DNA of 64,000 nt from Sinorhizobium fredii USDA 257. Lineage in GTDB: Bacteria > Pseudomonadota > Alphaproteobacteria > Rhizobiales > Rhizobiaceae. The position numbers and the translations under genes are program-made. How positions within the stretch are numbered: position 1 is the first letter of the stretch; every line of letters starts with the position of its first letter. The DNA lies in NCBI RefSeq assembly GCF_000265205.3, contig NC_018000.1, positions 2,852,001 through 2,916,000 of the forward strand, written 5' to 3'. The notes beneath the pieces were generated by a model. That model made no database searches, was not told where the DNA came from, and saw only the letters and a list, made by a program, of their open reading frames with translations. Below, in pieces: positions 9,602 to 19,929 of the stretch.

Positions 9602-10016
9602 AATCGATCTATCAGCATTTCCCTGCTACAACCTCGTTCCATTTCGTGGAACAGGTCATCGTCGCTGTCGAGGAAAGCGGTGCAAGGCCCGACACCATAT
9701 CTCTCGAATTCACCGAAGGCGTTACCATTCAGTATCGACGATTTTGGCACCGGATATTCAATCGCTGAGCTACCTGCATCAACTTCCGTTCGACACGCTG
9801 AAGATAGACCGCTCTTTCGTAAATGCGCTTCAGCAAAAACCGGACGGAAACCGCATCATCCAGACGATCCTCGATCTGGCGAAAAACCTGAAAATGGATG
9901 TCGTGGCGGAAGGAGCGGAAACGGAGCACCATGTCGACCAACTTCGGGAGATGGGTTGCCGGTTCGCGCAAGGTCACTATTTCTCCCGCCCGGTCGACAC
10001 AGCGATTCTTCAATAG
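9602..10016 (+). pseudogene. EAL (c-di-GMP phosphodiesterase) domain, C-terminal remnant
   Basis: Two frames together give much of an EAL domain. One contains VEESGARPDTISLEFTEG and then FSIDDFGTGYS; the other, from about 9760, reads LSYLHQLPFDTLKIDRSFVN, then ILDLAKNLKMDVVAEGAET and the terminal GCRFAQGHYFSRPV. The N-terminal EAL motif itself, the region between the ITE-like and DDFGTGYS blocks, and everything upstream (usually a GGDEF domain) are absent or deleted. The fragment has no start of its own and cannot give a working phosphodiesterase. Confidence 0.7.
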
Positions 10017-10704
10017 GGACCAGAATATCGCTAGGCAGCGGCATTGGCGCTGATGCGGCAGTCAAAAAGGCGGCAATTGTGCGACGCGGGCCCAGGCAGC
10101 GCAAAATCGAGGGTGGATGAGTTCGATTCGCGAGGTCGACTCAAATCTATGGCCTTTGAAGAGGACACGGAGTGAGCTGGCACCAACACCGAAATCTCCC
10201 ATTTGACCGCGAGCGCAGCGACGCTGGTCGCTGAAGCGGACGAGCAGCGCCTTCGTGCGATCAGATCGCGCTGCTGGCTTATAAAGAGATCTTCAGGAAG
10301 TGAGGGGAACGAGCCCTGCTGCCCTGTCCCCCAGCTATCGGGCGCTGGCAGATGCTTCAATACGGTGGACGGGACAGCTCCGCAGCGTCCGCGTCATGCT
10401 TCGCCAGATCTCGGATCGCTGCAATGCAGCGAAAAATGCCTCAATATTGCGATGCAGCGCCACCACGTTGGCGATTTGTAAATCATTTCGCTGAATTGTC
10501 ATATAGCGATTTTGCAAGTTTAGATTGCCGACTACCACAGTTTGTTTCGATAGCAATTATGCAACCGCCTCCCTTTCCCGGATGGAGGATCTTCTCGTTC
10601 TGCAGCATCAGCCGGCGGGGTGACTCGCGTCGGAATATATTCGAACCACGAACGAACGGCAGGAGTCATGACGACTTCCTATGCTTCGTACACAGGAGTC
10701 CCGG
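10017..10704. other. intergenic, no convincing gene
   Basis: About 690 bases upstream of the chemoreceptor. Open frames on both strands are short and lack motifs and ribosome sites. The stretch from about 10470 to 10570 is AT-richer and could hold the chemoreceptor promoter. Confidence 0.35.
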
Positions 10705-12702
10705 ATGAAATGGAAATCCTTTTCCTTGCAAGCCTCGCTCACGGGAGCCTTCGGCTTGCTGCTGCTGCTTCTGGCCGGACAGGGCCTGTTCGCTCTATCA
10801 TCGATAGGCAGCGTCTACGGTGACGTTCAGACTTTGGCGACCAATTGGGTGCCGAGCGTCGATATCACCAACAAGATCAACATAACGATGGCGGATCTCC
10901 GGGGATCGCAGACGCGCTTGCTCGTCGCCTCCGACGCCGCTGCCGTGGAAAAGACGGAACATGCAATCGGCGAAGACATCGCCGCGCTTCGCGAGCGAAT
11001 GTCGACCTATGAAGCTCTAATTTCAGAGCCGGAGGAGCGCACGACGTACCAGGCGTTCAAGGAAAAAGTGGACGCATACCTGAAGCTCAATGAGCGCGTT
11101 GTTGCACGCTTCAGGGCCGGGCAACGCGAGGAGGCGAGCAAGCTCATATTGGGCGAGGTGCGCAACACCTATCTCGAGATGGAAGAGCTGATCCAACGCC
11201 TCGTCCAGATCAATACTTCCGGCACGGAAAAAAGCTTCGCTAACAGCACCACGGCCTACACGAGCGCCCACGTTACGGCCTTCGCGTTGCTCGGCATCGC
11301 CCTTCTCGCCGGCCTCGGTGTGATGGCCTTTGCCATCGTTGGCATCTCGCGGCCGATCAATCGCACGACCGAGGTGATGCGCACGCTTTCTGACGGCGAT
11401 CTCTCGGTCGAGATCCCCTTCACCGACCGGACCAACGAAATCGGCGAGATGGCGCGGGCCGTCGAGGTGTTCAAGCAGAACGGCATCAAGGTTCGCGAGC
11501 TGAACGCCCAGGAAGCGGCGCTGCAGGCGAAAAGCGCCGACCTGCAGTCGAGCATCGGTCAGGTCGTCTCGGCGGCGGTTGCCGGCGACTTCACCAAGCG
11601 CATCAGCAAGGCCTATGAAAACGCCGATCTCGACCGCTTCGCTGCCCAGGTCAACGAGCTCATCACCTCCGTCGACCGCGGCGTTGCGGAGACCCGCCGC
11701 GTCATCGCGGCGCTGGCCAAGGGTGATCTGACCGAAACGATGCGCGGCGAGTTCCAAGGCGCCTTCGGCAAGCTCAAGGACAACGTCAATCAGACGATGA
11801 CGAATCTGCGCTCGGTGCTCGGTGAGGTACGCACCGCGATCGACACGATCAATGGCGGCGCCGGCGAGATGCGCATTGCCTCGGGCGACCTCTCGAAGCG
11901 CACCGAGCAGCAGGCCGCCTCCCTGGAAGAAACCTCCTCGGCGCTGGAGGAGATCACCGCCGCGGTGAAGAGCTCGACCGAGCGGGCGCTCGAGGCAAGC
12001 CACATGGTCGACGAGGCGCGGAAAAGCACCGAGCAGTCGAGCGCCGTCGTCAAGGATGCGGTCTCGGCGATGGGCAAGATCGAGCAGGCTTCCGGCGAAA
12101 TCGGCCAGATCATCAACGTCATCGACGAGATCGCCTTCCAGACCAATCTCCTGGCGCTCAATGCCGGCGTCGAGGCGGCGCGCGCCGGCGAGGCCGGCAA
12201 GGGCTTCGCCGTCGTTGCCCAGGAGGTGCGCGAGCTGGCACAGCGTTCGGCCAATGCGGCGAAGGATATCAAGGCGCTGATCTCGCGCTCGGGCGAGGAG
12301 GTGACCTCCGGCGTCAAGCTGGTGACGGCAACCGGCGAGGCGCTGTCGATGATCGAACGCCATGTGGTCAAGATCAACGAGCATGTGCATTCGATCGCGA
12401 CCGCGGCACGCGAGCAGTCGACCGGACTGGCGGAGGTCAGCACGGCGGTCAACCAGATGGATCAGGTGACGCAGCAGAATGCGGCGATGGTGGAGGAATC
12501 GACGGCGGCGACCAACCGACTGGCCGACGAGGCGGCGAACCTCGCCCGACTGATCGCCAGCTTCCAGCTCAAGGGCGCGGCCGCGCCGCGGGCAGCGAGC
12601 CATGACAGCAGGCCGGCGGCCTCGCCGGCTCGAGCGCTCACCCGCAAGCTTGCCGGCGCCTTCGGCGGCCGCGGTGCGGCGGCTTCCGCGACGGCCGACT
12701 AG
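10705..12702 (+). CDS. methyl-accepting chemotaxis protein
   Basis: A 665-residue inner-membrane chemoreceptor. Transmembrane helix 1 is at about 11-33. A periplasmic four-helix-bundle sensor follows (about 34-188, with [20 protein letters not shown]), then transmembrane helix 2 at about 190-214. A HAMP domain follows, with a second HAMP-like linker (about 290-365, [20 protein letters not shown]). The signalling hairpin [20 protein letters not shown] at about 474-493 is perfectly conserved. There is no C-terminal NWETF-type tail for CheR/CheB docking; the tail is Ala/Arg-rich. The ligand is unknown. ATG 10705 is chosen over 10681 because AGGAG lies eight bases upstream. Confidence 0.93.
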   Translation: MKWKSFSLQASLTGAFGLLLLLLAGQGLFALSSIGSVYGDVQTLATNWVPSVDITNKINITMADLRGSQTRLLVASDAAAVEKTEHAIGEDIAALRERMSTYEALISEPEERTTYQAFKEKVDAYLKLNERVVARFRAGQREEASKLILGEVRNTYLEMEELIQRLVQINTSGTEKSFANSTTAYTSAHVTAFALLGIALLAGLGVMAFAIVGISRPINRTTEVMRTLSDGDLSVEIPFTDRTNEIGEMARAVEVFKQNGIKVRELNAQEAALQAKSADLQSSIGQVVSAAVAGDFTKRISKAYENADLDRFAAQVNELITSVDRGVAETRRVIAALAKGDLTETMRGEFQGAFGKLKDNVNQTMTNLRSVLGEVRTAIDTINGGAGEMRIASGDLSKRTEQQAASLEETSSALEEITAAVKSSTERALEASHMVDEARKSTEQSSAVVKDAVSAMGKIEQASGEIGQIINVIDEIAFQTNLLALNAGVEAARAGEAGKGFAVVAQEVRELAQRSANAAKDIKALISRSGEEVTSGVKLVTATGEALSMIERHVVKINEHVHSIATAAREQSTGLAEVSTAVNQMDQVTQQNAAMVEESTAATNRLADEAANLARLIASFQLKGAAAPRAASHDSRPAASPARALTRKLAGAFGGRGAAASATAD

Positions 12703-12899
12703 GAGGAGTTCTGATAGCGGCGGCAGCTTCGGCCGGTCAGGCGAGCACGCGGGAGAGAATCGTCCTCCATTTCGGCGGCCAGCAATTCTCCATCAAGACC
12801 ACCCTCGATCCGGGAGAAATGGGGATGGGTAGCGACGAAAGCGGTCATTCCGATCATCGATCTGGCTGCACGTTTCAGATTGTCGGCACGAACGATGGG

Positions 12900-14999
12900 T
12901 CAACGGAGATCGGCGGAAGGGCGTTGCTGGCGGCTGATCGAGCCCGACCGGGTTTGCGCATGCTGCTCCGGCTCATCCGCCAGCATAACGTATTTGGCAT
13001 AATCTGAAATGGGGCGAGGCCGCCCTACCAAATAGCCTTGGACCTGATCGCAGTCCTCCCGGGTCAAGAAAGTAAGTTGATCCGCCGATTCAACACCCTC
13101 TGCGATGATAGGCAGATTCAGCCCCCGACCGAGTCCTATCACCGCTCGAATAATGGCTGCTGACTGAGAACGGCCGATATTACGGACAAACGACTGGTCG
13201 ATCTTAATCTTGTCGAACGGGAAGGCCTGCAGATAGGAGAGCGAGGAATAACCGGTTCCGAAATCGTCAATCGCAATCCGCACACCGAATGCCTTAAGTC
13301 GACCTAATGTCGATATGGTCCGGTCAAAGTCATCGATCAAAACGCTTTCGGTAATCTCGAGCTCCAACCGCGAGGGTTCAAGACCGGTCTCGGCGAGAAC
13401 GGATTGAATAAGGACAGAGAGGTCGCCGTGTTTAAATTGTAAAGGCGACAAGTTGACCGCCACACGAAGTTTACGACCCCATGAAGCCGCCTCCCTGCAG
13501 GCTTCCCGCAGTACCCACTCCCCGATCTCGATCATGAGACTGCTCTCTTCGGCAATCGGTATGAAGACTGTCGGAGGGACATTGCCGCGGGTCGGATGGT
13601 TCCATCGCAACAGGGCTTCGAAGCCGACAATGTCCCCGCCAATGTTCGCCTGCGGCTGATAAACGATCGACAGTTGCTGTTTGGAAATCGCCTCATGCAG
13701 ATCACGTTGCATGGCTCGCTGTTCTCGCAACCACCTGTCCATCTGGGGTTCAAAAAATCGGGCAGCGCCGCGCCCGTCGGCTTTTGCGCGATAGAGCGCC
13801 GCATCGGCATTGCCGACGAGAATACTGGCGCTGTCGCCATCCGCCGGGAACAGCGCTACACCCAGGCTGGTACCCAGTCTGATGCGGGTCCCCTCGATCT
13901 CCGCGTCCTCTCCCAAAGCAGCGACTACCCGCTCAGCGAGCTGTGCGGCAGAGCTTGCGTCGGCTTCTGCGAGAACAATGAATTCATCACCGCCAAGCCG
14001 CGCGACGAACGCACTGTCGGCAACCGCGCAAAGTCGCCTGGCGGCAGTGCAAAGAACCAGATCACCGACATTATGACCGAAGAGGTCGTTCACCTCCTTG
14101 AACCGGTCGAGGTCAAGGCACAGGACCGCAAAGTCCGATCCTTGCGCGCCGTGTTGTTCTAGCAACCCATCGAGTTTGTGCATCAGGGCGGCGCGATTGG
14201 GCAGACCAGTAAGTGGATCGTGCAGCGCCAGATGCGCTATCTGACGTTCCGCGTTTCGATGCTCGGTTATATCCTCGTGCGTAGATACCCATCCACCGTC
14301 GGATGTTCTCTCATGATGAACCAGAATGACCTTGCCCGACTTCAACTCCGCTAACCAGTCCTGGGGAGTTGAGTTGGAGTTAACGGAATCGCACCAAGCC
14401 AGGTACTCATCGTGCGGGACAACCGGACACGCGCCAACGGCGTATCGCAATTCCGAAATCTCGCTCAATGTCATGCCGGGCTTGATCATATCCGGCGGTA
14501 ATCCATACACCTCCGCATATCGTCGATTAGACAGTATCAGCCGTTGGTCGGCGTCAAAAAAACAGACGCCCTGGCCGATATTTTCGAGCGTTGTGGCGAA
14601 TTGCATATTGCGGAGGTCGAGCTGCCCTCGTGTTATGCGCAACTCAAGGTGGGTTTTCACACGCGCCAGGAGTTCCTCGACACAAATTGGCTTAACCAAG
14701 CAGTCCGTGGCGCCGGCCGCAAAAGCGTTTTCTCGATCGTCTGGATGGACGAGGTGGATGATCGGTGTCGCGCCGATATCCTCAATCTCCGGCAGTCTAT
14801 GATCACGACCGTCGGCAACATCATACAGGATCCGGTCCGGCTTGAACCGTTGGATTTGCTGCGCCATGGTTGCGCATTCGGCGACGCGGATCGAGAACCC
14901 GGCGCCTTTCACAGACTCCACTACGGTCGATAGTTTCGGCCCCCGCTCTCCAATGATCAAGACGGCGCTCTCGGAGAATTGAAAAGGATCGGAAGTCAT
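12900..14999 (-). CDS. response-regulator-like GGDEF-EAL protein (c-di-GMP turnover)
   Basis: A 699-residue protein with four regions. A receiver-like domain (about 8-125) has a plausible phospho-acceptor Asp in ILYDVADGRD and the conserved Lys in LVKP. A PAS domain (about 135-260) contains GQGVCFFDADQRLILSNRRY. A GGDEF domain (about 275-430) has an intact LGGDEF active site, so it could make c-di-GMP. An EAL domain (about 445-690) has FEALLRW, LEITES, IDDFGTGYSS and KIDQSFV, so it could degrade it. Both enzymes look competent, and the receiver presumably decides which prevails. The start at 14999 has AAGGAG eight bases upstream; the frame remains open upstream to 15218. There is no adjacent histidine kinase. 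Confidence 0.9.
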   Translation of the reverse strand: MTSDPFQFSESAVLIIGERGPKLSTVVESVKGAGFSIRVAECATMAQQIQRFKPDRILYDVADGRDHRLPEIEDIGATPIIHLVHPDDRENAFAAGATDCLVKPICVEELLARVKTHLELRITRGQLDLRNMQFATTLENIGQGVCFFDADQRLILSNRRYAEVYGLPPDMIKPGMTLSEISELRYAVGACPVVPHDEYLAWCDSVNSNSTPQDWLAELKSGKVILVHHERTSDGGWVSTHEDITEHRNAERQIAHLALHDPLTGLPNRAALMHKLDGLLEQHGAQGSDFAVLCLDLDRFKEVNDLFGHNVGDLVLCTAARRLCAVADSAFVARLGGDEFIVLAEADASSAAQLAERVVAALGEDAEIEGTRIRLGTSLGVALFPADGDSASILVGNADAALYRAKADGRGAARFFEPQMDRWLREQRAMQRDLHEAISKQQLSIVYQPQANIGGDIVGFEALLRWNHPTRGNVPPTVFIPIAEESSLMIEIGEWVLREACREAASWGRKLRVAVNLSPLQFKHGDLSVLIQSVLAETGLEPSRLELEITESVLIDDFDRTISTLGRLKAFGVRIAIDDFGTGYSSLSYLQAFPFDKIKIDQSFVRNIGRSQSAAIIRAVIGLGRGLNLPIIAEGVESADQLTFLTREDCDQVQGYLVGRPRPISDYAKYVMLADEPEQHAQTRSGSISRQQRPSADLR

Positions 15000-15502
15000 C
15001 GTCGCACGCTCCTTATGCATCGCTGCATTGTCATCGAAAGACTGCGGAGGACCTCGCGAGCTCGTCGAGCTGTTCTCACGAGTTGCATTCAGGCGCATCT
15101 CACGCCCACAACGTGTTATTTCTTTGTCGCGATGACAACCCCCGAATTTCAGTGTCGCTGTACCGTCGATGGTCACCGGCGGGGGCGTTGCAGCGGCTAT
15201 GGAGCTTCCGTTCCCCACCCATCCGCGACGGATCGGAACCGGAAAGATGTCCGCTGAGCAGACGGTGGTGCGCAGGACCTAAAAAGGACCACGAGAATGT
15301 GACCACCTGTCGCCAAGTCCTTCGAGTTTATGCCTGTGACCCGGCCTCGACCGAACCTTTCACCGGCACGCGGGGGCTAGGAGATGTGGGTCAGAAGTCG
15401 TCTGGGAAGGCCCAGTAAGCTCCTAGCGAAATACCCAAGGTTCTGAGGATGGCTCGATTCCATCACGACTGCGTCTAAAGATTCGGACAGTTCCTCGCGA
15501 CG
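15000..15502. other. intergenic, no gene recognised
   Basis: About 500 bases between the divergent GGDEF-EAL gene and the first remnant of an ammonia-lyase gene. No protein motif, tRNA-like fold or clear repeat was seen. Confidence 0.35.
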
Positions 15503-15810
15503 ATGTTTAACATGGATGTGCCTTGGTCCAGGGAAAGGATGGTCAAAGGGCTGCTGCGCGCCCACTCCGTCGGCGTCGGCCGGGATACTGCGGTTCCCGT
15601 CGTGCGTGCCGCAATGGCTGCCCGCCTCAACAACATCCCGACGGGCGGCCCCGGTGTTCAGCCTCATGTTGCCGAAATGCTTATCGCCTTCCTGAACAAT
15701 GGTATTACGCCGATCATGCCTTCCCGAGGCTCGGTGGGACAGGCCGACATGACGCTGCTCAGCCATATCGGCCTTGCGATGCTCGGCGAAGGCGAAGTCG
15801 ACTATCGAGG
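15503..15810 (+). pseudogene. histidine/phenylalanine ammonia-lyase family, internal fragment
   Basis: About 100 codons match the N-terminal third of aromatic amino acid lyases. DVPWSRERMVKGLLRAHSVG is followed by AAMAARLNNIPTGGPGVQPH and the strongly conserved FLNNGITPIMPSRGSVGQAD. The similarity ends at GEGEVDYRG, just before the part that includes the active-site Ala-Ser-Gly cofactor-forming triad. The upstream end is also missing. It is a piece of a lyase gene stranded next to an unrelated transporter fragment. Confidence 0.65.
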
Positions 15811-16157
15811 CGATGCTGTGGATTGCCTTCTTCCGGCCGCCGCATGTGCACGGCGAAAGGGAAGGTGTCGCCGTCGGCTTCATGGCCGGCCTGATCCCTT
15901 GTCCGTTGACGCTGTTCGTCATGACCTTCGCCATGTCGCGGCGTGCCCGAAGCCGGGATCATGTTCGCGTTCGTCATGATGACGGGGTGGCACTCCCCCT
16001 CTCCAGCGTGGCACTCGCGACCGTCTTCTTCCGGATGCGGATCGAGAAAGTGCTCGCCACCCGGCACGCTCTGTTGGCCAAGATATCGAAGCTTGTCGAG
16101 GCCCTCACCGGTCTGGTCCTAGTGATCATCGCATTGCGGGAGATCCTCATTCGTTGA
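15811..16157 (+). pseudogene. nickel/cobalt efflux transporter (NreB/RcnA-like), C-terminal fragment
   Basis: The frame reads IAFFRPPHVHGEREGVAVGF and then GLIPCPLTLFVMTFAMSR, the typical membrane segment of NicO/RcnA-family exporters. The expected continuation (GVPEAGIMFAFVMMTG) is in a different frame at about 15940-15990. The C-terminal part, SSVALATVFFRMRIEKVL through LVIIALREILIR, is back in the first frame. Two compensating frameshifts therefore scramble about 17 residues, and the N-terminal half is missing. The junction with the lyase fragment lies near 15808-15812. Confidence 0.65.
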
Positions 16158-16179
16158 AGAGGGTCCGCCGCCGGTTGCG

Positions 16180-17373
16180 TCAGCATTCCTCCGGCGGCTT
16201 CAGCCGCCGGAACTGCATCAGCAACAGCAGATCGTAGACAATCTTCAATGCCCCGCAGATAAGCAGAGGCCATGCTCGGGATGATGCGGCGAAGAGGGCG
16301 CCGGCCAGGACAGGGCTGGCCGAGGCTGCAAGACTGCGCGGCACCGACGTGAAGCTTGCAGCGGCGGCCCGCTCCGCCTCGGTGACAACGGCCATCACGT
16401 AGGACGAGCGCGTCGGCACGTCCATCTGCGACAATGCGGCCCGGACAAGCAGAAAGGCAAGCGCGAGGGCTAGTGTGGGCGCAAATGCCGCCAGCATCAG
16501 AGCGATGCTCGACGGTATGTGCGTGAACACCATCGTGTTGATCAGGCCGATGCGTCGCGACAGCCATGCGGCCACAGGGAACGACAGCGCCGACAACACG
16601 CCCGACCAGAAGAAGAAAACAGCAGCCTCCGAAAGCGACAGGCCAAAACGTTCGAAGAGCCAAAGGGCGAGCAGTGATTGGACGACGAAGCCGCCGGCGA
16701 AGGCATCGAGACTGAACAGGGCCGCGAGCTTGAAAACAAGATGGCGCGAAGGGCCGAGCGCGGCCGTAGCGCCCGCGTCGGCTGCCGGGCGGCTTGGGAT
16801 GCGCGCGTAAAGCAAGCCGCCGAGCAGCCCGAGAAGCGCGTAAACGACGAACATCGCCCTGATGCCGCCAAGACGATCAAGGCCAATTGGGCCAAGAAGG
16901 TCGGGTACCGCTGCTGCGAGGCCGCCTATCGCTCCGGCGAACGCGCCTACGAGGCTATAGCGCGCGAACATCCTGGTTCGCTCACGCTCCGTCACTTCGC
17001 GGGTGAGCACGGCATGCTCCAATGGCACGAACACGCTGACACTGCCGGCCGAGGGATTGATCGTGCCGGCAAATGCGATGACCAGCAGCAGCGCGTAATC
17101 GTGGACAACGGCAAAGGCCACACCTGTTGCAATCATCAAGCTCGCGCCAGCCAGCAGAAGTTGGCGGTGATCGTGCCGGGCCCCGAGGAAGCCGACACAT
17201 ATCGTCAGCAGCGCGGAACCGAGGAGCGATGCGGTCGCGATGACACCGACTTCTAGCGGCGTAAATCCGAGGGCGAGCAGATAGATCGGCAACAGCACGG
17301 CCACGAAGCCGTCGCCGATGTCTCGCAGGGCGCGCGCCGCGAAGAGGAAAGTCGCAGGGTGTATCCGCAGCAC
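16180..17373 (-). CDS. MFS transporter
   Basis: About 397 residues with roughly twelve hydrophobic helices in two six-helix halves. It has the MFS-type loop after helix 2, GFLGARHDHRQLLLAGASLM, and a corresponding WLSRRIGLINTM in the second half. It is an inner-membrane secondary transporter, probably an exporter; the substrate is not evident. It is divergent from the chromate genes with a gap of about 310 bases, so a role in metal or oxyanion export is possible but not shown. The start is uncertain: the frame is open to a GTG at 17499 without a usable ribosome site. The GTG at 17373 begins LRIHPATFLFAARALRDIGD just before helix 1 and is preferred. Confidence 0.75.
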   Translation of the reverse strand: MLRIHPATFLFAARALRDIGDGFVAVLLPIYLLALGFTPLEVGVIATASLLGSALLTICVGFLGARHDHRQLLLAGASLMIATGVAFAVVHDYALLLVIAFAGTINPSAGSVSVFVPLEHAVLTREVTERERTRMFARYSLVGAFAGAIGGLAAAVPDLLGPIGLDRLGGIRAMFVVYALLGLLGGLLYARIPSRPAADAGATAALGPSRHLVFKLAALFSLDAFAGGFVVQSLLALWLFERFGLSLSEAAVFFFWSGVLSALSFPVAAWLSRRIGLINTMVFTHIPSSIALMLAAFAPTLALALAFLLVRAALSQMDVPTRSSYVMAVVTEAERAAAASFTSVPRSLAASASPVLAGALFAASSRAWPLLICGALKIVYDLLLLMQFRRLKPPEEC

Positions 17374-17681
17374 CGTTCTGGTCTCTCGGTCGTTGATAGA
17401 TGCATGAACGGCGAGGCGTTTGCCGCGCCCCACCTGAAGCCGACAAAGATGCCGGAACGAAGTGTCGGTTGCCAGTGGCCGGTGGAGAATCTCGGCCACT
17501 CCCGCGCGCTTGTCGAGCTTGGCGAACCGGCGACTAAGATCAGTCCATCGACGTATAAACCGAGCCGCTTGACAGCGCCGGACAATGAGCGGAAAACACC
17601 TGGTATGGGGTTGCGATCACCCCACGAGGCGACAGCCGAAGCATCGCGTCCATTCAACCGCTCACACGGAGGACGCGTCAT

Positions 17682-18504
17682 ATGTCGTCACGTCTTGAAA
17701 TCTCCCCCGAGAAGCTCGTCCGCCTTATTGGCACCCCGAAATGCCCCGCGCTCATCGATGTCCGCATGGATGAGGATTTTGACGAGGATCCGCGCTTGCT
17801 ACCCGGTTCGGTCCGGCGCGACTATCGCAACGTGCAGGAATGGGCCGCGGAGCTCGATTCAGACTCCGCAGTCGTGATCTGCCATCGCGGCAAGAAGCTC
17901 AGCTGCGGCGTTGCTGCCTGGCTTCGCAACTATGGCATTGCCGCCGACGTTCTCGAAGGCGGCTTCGAGGCCTGGGCCGAGGGCGGCTATGCGGCCGTGC
18001 CAGCTTCTGCAGTTCCGGAGCGGGACGCCAGCGGCCGCACCGTCTGGGTGACAAGGGCGCGGCCGAAGATCGACCGCATCGCCTGCCCCTTGGCTGATTC
18101 GCCGCTTTGTCGATCCACAGGCCGTCTTCCTGTACGTGTCGCCACCCGAGGTCGAGACGGTTGCCGAGCGCTTCGCCGCGACCCCCTTCGACATTGATGC
18201 GCCGATCCGCTGGAGCCACCGGGGCGAGCTTTGCACCTTCGACGTCATGGTCGAAGAGTTCGGCCTGGCGACCGAACCGCTGCTACGGCTCGCGACCATC
18301 GTGCGCGGGGCGGATACGTCCCGCCTCGATCTTGCGCCACAAGCGCCCGGCCTGCTTGCGGCATCTCTCGGCCTGTCGCGCATGTATGCCGACGACCTCG
18401 AGCAATTGGAGGCCGGGATGCTGCTCTACGACGCCTTTTACCGCTGGTGCCGGGATGCTACCGACGAAACGCATAACTGGCCGTCGCCGAAGAAGGATTC
18501 GTGA
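17682..18504 (+). pseudogene. chrB: ChrB-type chromate resistance regulator with rhodanese domain, frameshifted
   Basis: The gene begins at an ATG preceded by GGAGG. Residues about 1-112 form a rhodanese-like domain (LIDVRMDEDF, then VICHRGKKLSCGVAAWLRNY with a Cys at the active-site loop position). The ChrB C-terminal domain starts at GRTVWVTRARPKIDRIACP. One extra T in the run CCCCTT near 18092 shifts the frame. Without it the sequence continues as WLIRRFVDPQAVFLYV into the second frame, which ends normally at 18504. Translation as written stops at 18197 after nonsense. ChrB proteins regulate or assist ChrA, and chrA follows directly. The lesion could be a real mutation or a sequence error. 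Confidence 0.8.
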
Positions 18505-19920
18505 ATGACCGAGACTGCAAACAGGGCCGCGCCGGCTACGGCGCGGCAAGAATACGCTCACGGCATTCCCTTCGGTGAAGCCGTCCGGGTGTGGGCGAGG
18601 ATCGCGGCCCTGAGCTTCGGCGGTCCGGCCGGACAGATCGCGGTGATGCACCGCATCCTCGTCGACGAGAAGCGCTGGATCGGCGAGCACCGTTTTCTGC
18701 ATGCCTTGAACTACTGCATGTTGCTGCCCGGACCCGAGGCGCAGCAGCTTGCCGTCTATATCGGCTGGCTGCTGCACCGCACCGCCGGCGGCCTCGTCGC
18801 CGGGACGCTGTTCGTGCTGCCGGGCTTCCTCGCCATCCTGGGCTTAAGCTACATCTACGCCGCCTTTGGCAATGTCACCGTTGTTGAGGGGCTGTTCTTC
18901 GGCCTGAAGGCCGCGGTGCTCGCCGTCGTCATCCATGCCGTGTTCCGCATCGGTAGCAGGGCGCTCAAGAACCGGCTGATGCTCGGCATCGCCGCAGCCG
19001 CTTTCATCGCCATCTTCTTCTTCCGCGTCCCATTCCCGCTGATTATTCTGGCGGCGGGCATCATCGGCTACATCGGCGGCCGCTCCGGTTCGCCGCTCTT
19101 CCGGATCGGCGGCGGTCACAAGGCGGGGACTGGCCCGGTGCTCAAGGACGAGGATTCGCTGCTCGGCGAGGAAACCCCGGCGCATGCCCGTCCGAACCTT
19201 TCCTGGTCGCTTCGGGTTTCGGCGGTGTTCTTCGCGATCTGGCTCGTCCCACTGGCGCTGCTGACCGCCTTTCTTGGCGTGGACAATGTCTTTACCCAGA
19301 TCGGGCTGTTCTTCAGCCAGATGGCCGTCGTCACCTTCGGCGGAGCCTACGCCGTGCTCGCCTATGTCGCCCAGGAGGCGGTTCAGCATTACGGCTGGCT
19401 GAAACCCGGCGAGATGCTCGACGGCCTCGGCATGGCCGAGACGACACCGGGCCCTCTGATCATGGTCGTCCAGTTCGTCGGATTCATGGGAGCCTACCGT
19501 GATCCGGGATCGCTGAACCCGATGACGGCGGCGACGCTCGCGGCGATCCTGACGACCTGGGTGACCTTCGTGCCGTGCTTCCTCTGGATTTTCCTCGGAG
19601 CGCCCTTCATCGAGCGCCTTCGCAACAACGTAGCGCTGACGGGCGCGATGTCTGCGATCACCGCCGCCGTCGTCGGCGTGATCCTCAACCTTGCTGTCTG
19701 GTTCGGCCTGCACACACTGTTTTCGGAGGTGGTGACGTGGAAGCTCGGATGGTTCGCCCTCGACGTTCCCAATCCATCCTCACTGGTATTGCCATCACTC
19801 CTGCTGACAGCGGCGGCCGCGGTCGCAATCTTCCGCTATCAGGTTTCGATCATCGCGACGCTGCTCGCCTGCGCCATCGCCGGGCTTGTTTGGACAGTCG
19901 GAGCAAATGCCTTGATTTAG
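18505..19920 (+). CDS. chrA: chromate transporter ChrA (two-domain CHR family)
   Basis: A 471-residue integral membrane protein with two CHR halves. The first (about 25-190) has SFGGPAGQIAVM and LLPGPEAQQLAVYIGWL, and the second (about 245-460) has TFGGAYAVLAYVAQEAV and ETTPGPLIMVVQFVGF. These are the signature GGP/PGP motifs of chromate-efflux permeases, which expel chromate using the membrane potential. The ATG immediately follows the chrB stop codon, so the two form one transcript and are probably translationally coupled. If the chrB frameshift is genuine, chrA expression could be altered. Length and motifs indicate an intact transporter. Confidence 0.9.
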   Translation: MTETANRAAPATARQEYAHGIPFGEAVRVWARIAALSFGGPAGQIAVMHRILVDEKRWIGEHRFLHALNYCMLLPGPEAQQLAVYIGWLLHRTAGGLVAGTLFVLPGFLAILGLSYIYAAFGNVTVVEGLFFGLKAAVLAVVIHAVFRIGSRALKNRLMLGIAAAAFIAIFFFRVPFPLIILAAGIIGYIGGRSGSPLFRIGGGHKAGTGPVLKDEDSLLGEETPAHARPNLSWSLRVSAVFFAIWLVPLALLTAFLGVDNVFTQIGLFFSQMAVVTFGGAYAVLAYVAQEAVQHYGWLKPGEMLDGLGMAETTPGPLIMVVQFVGFMGAYRDPGSLNPMTAATLAAILTTWVTFVPCFLWIFLGAPFIERLRNNVALTGAMSAITAAVVGVILNLAVWFGLHTLFSEVVTWKLGWFALDVPNPSSLVLPSLLLTAAAAVAIFRYQVSIIATLLACAIAGLVWTVGANALI

Positions 19921-19929
19921 GTCGATGGC

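Noticed and set aside
11023..12603. A 526-codon open frame antisense to the chemoreceptor
   Set aside because: Its product is low-complexity, rich in Arg, Leu and Gly, with no motif; it mirrors codon bias of the real gene on the other strand.
12703..12899. Possible remnant gene after the chemoreceptor
   Set aside because: A short frame with FGGQQFSIKTTLDPGE looked protein-like, but no family could be named and there is no ribosome site.
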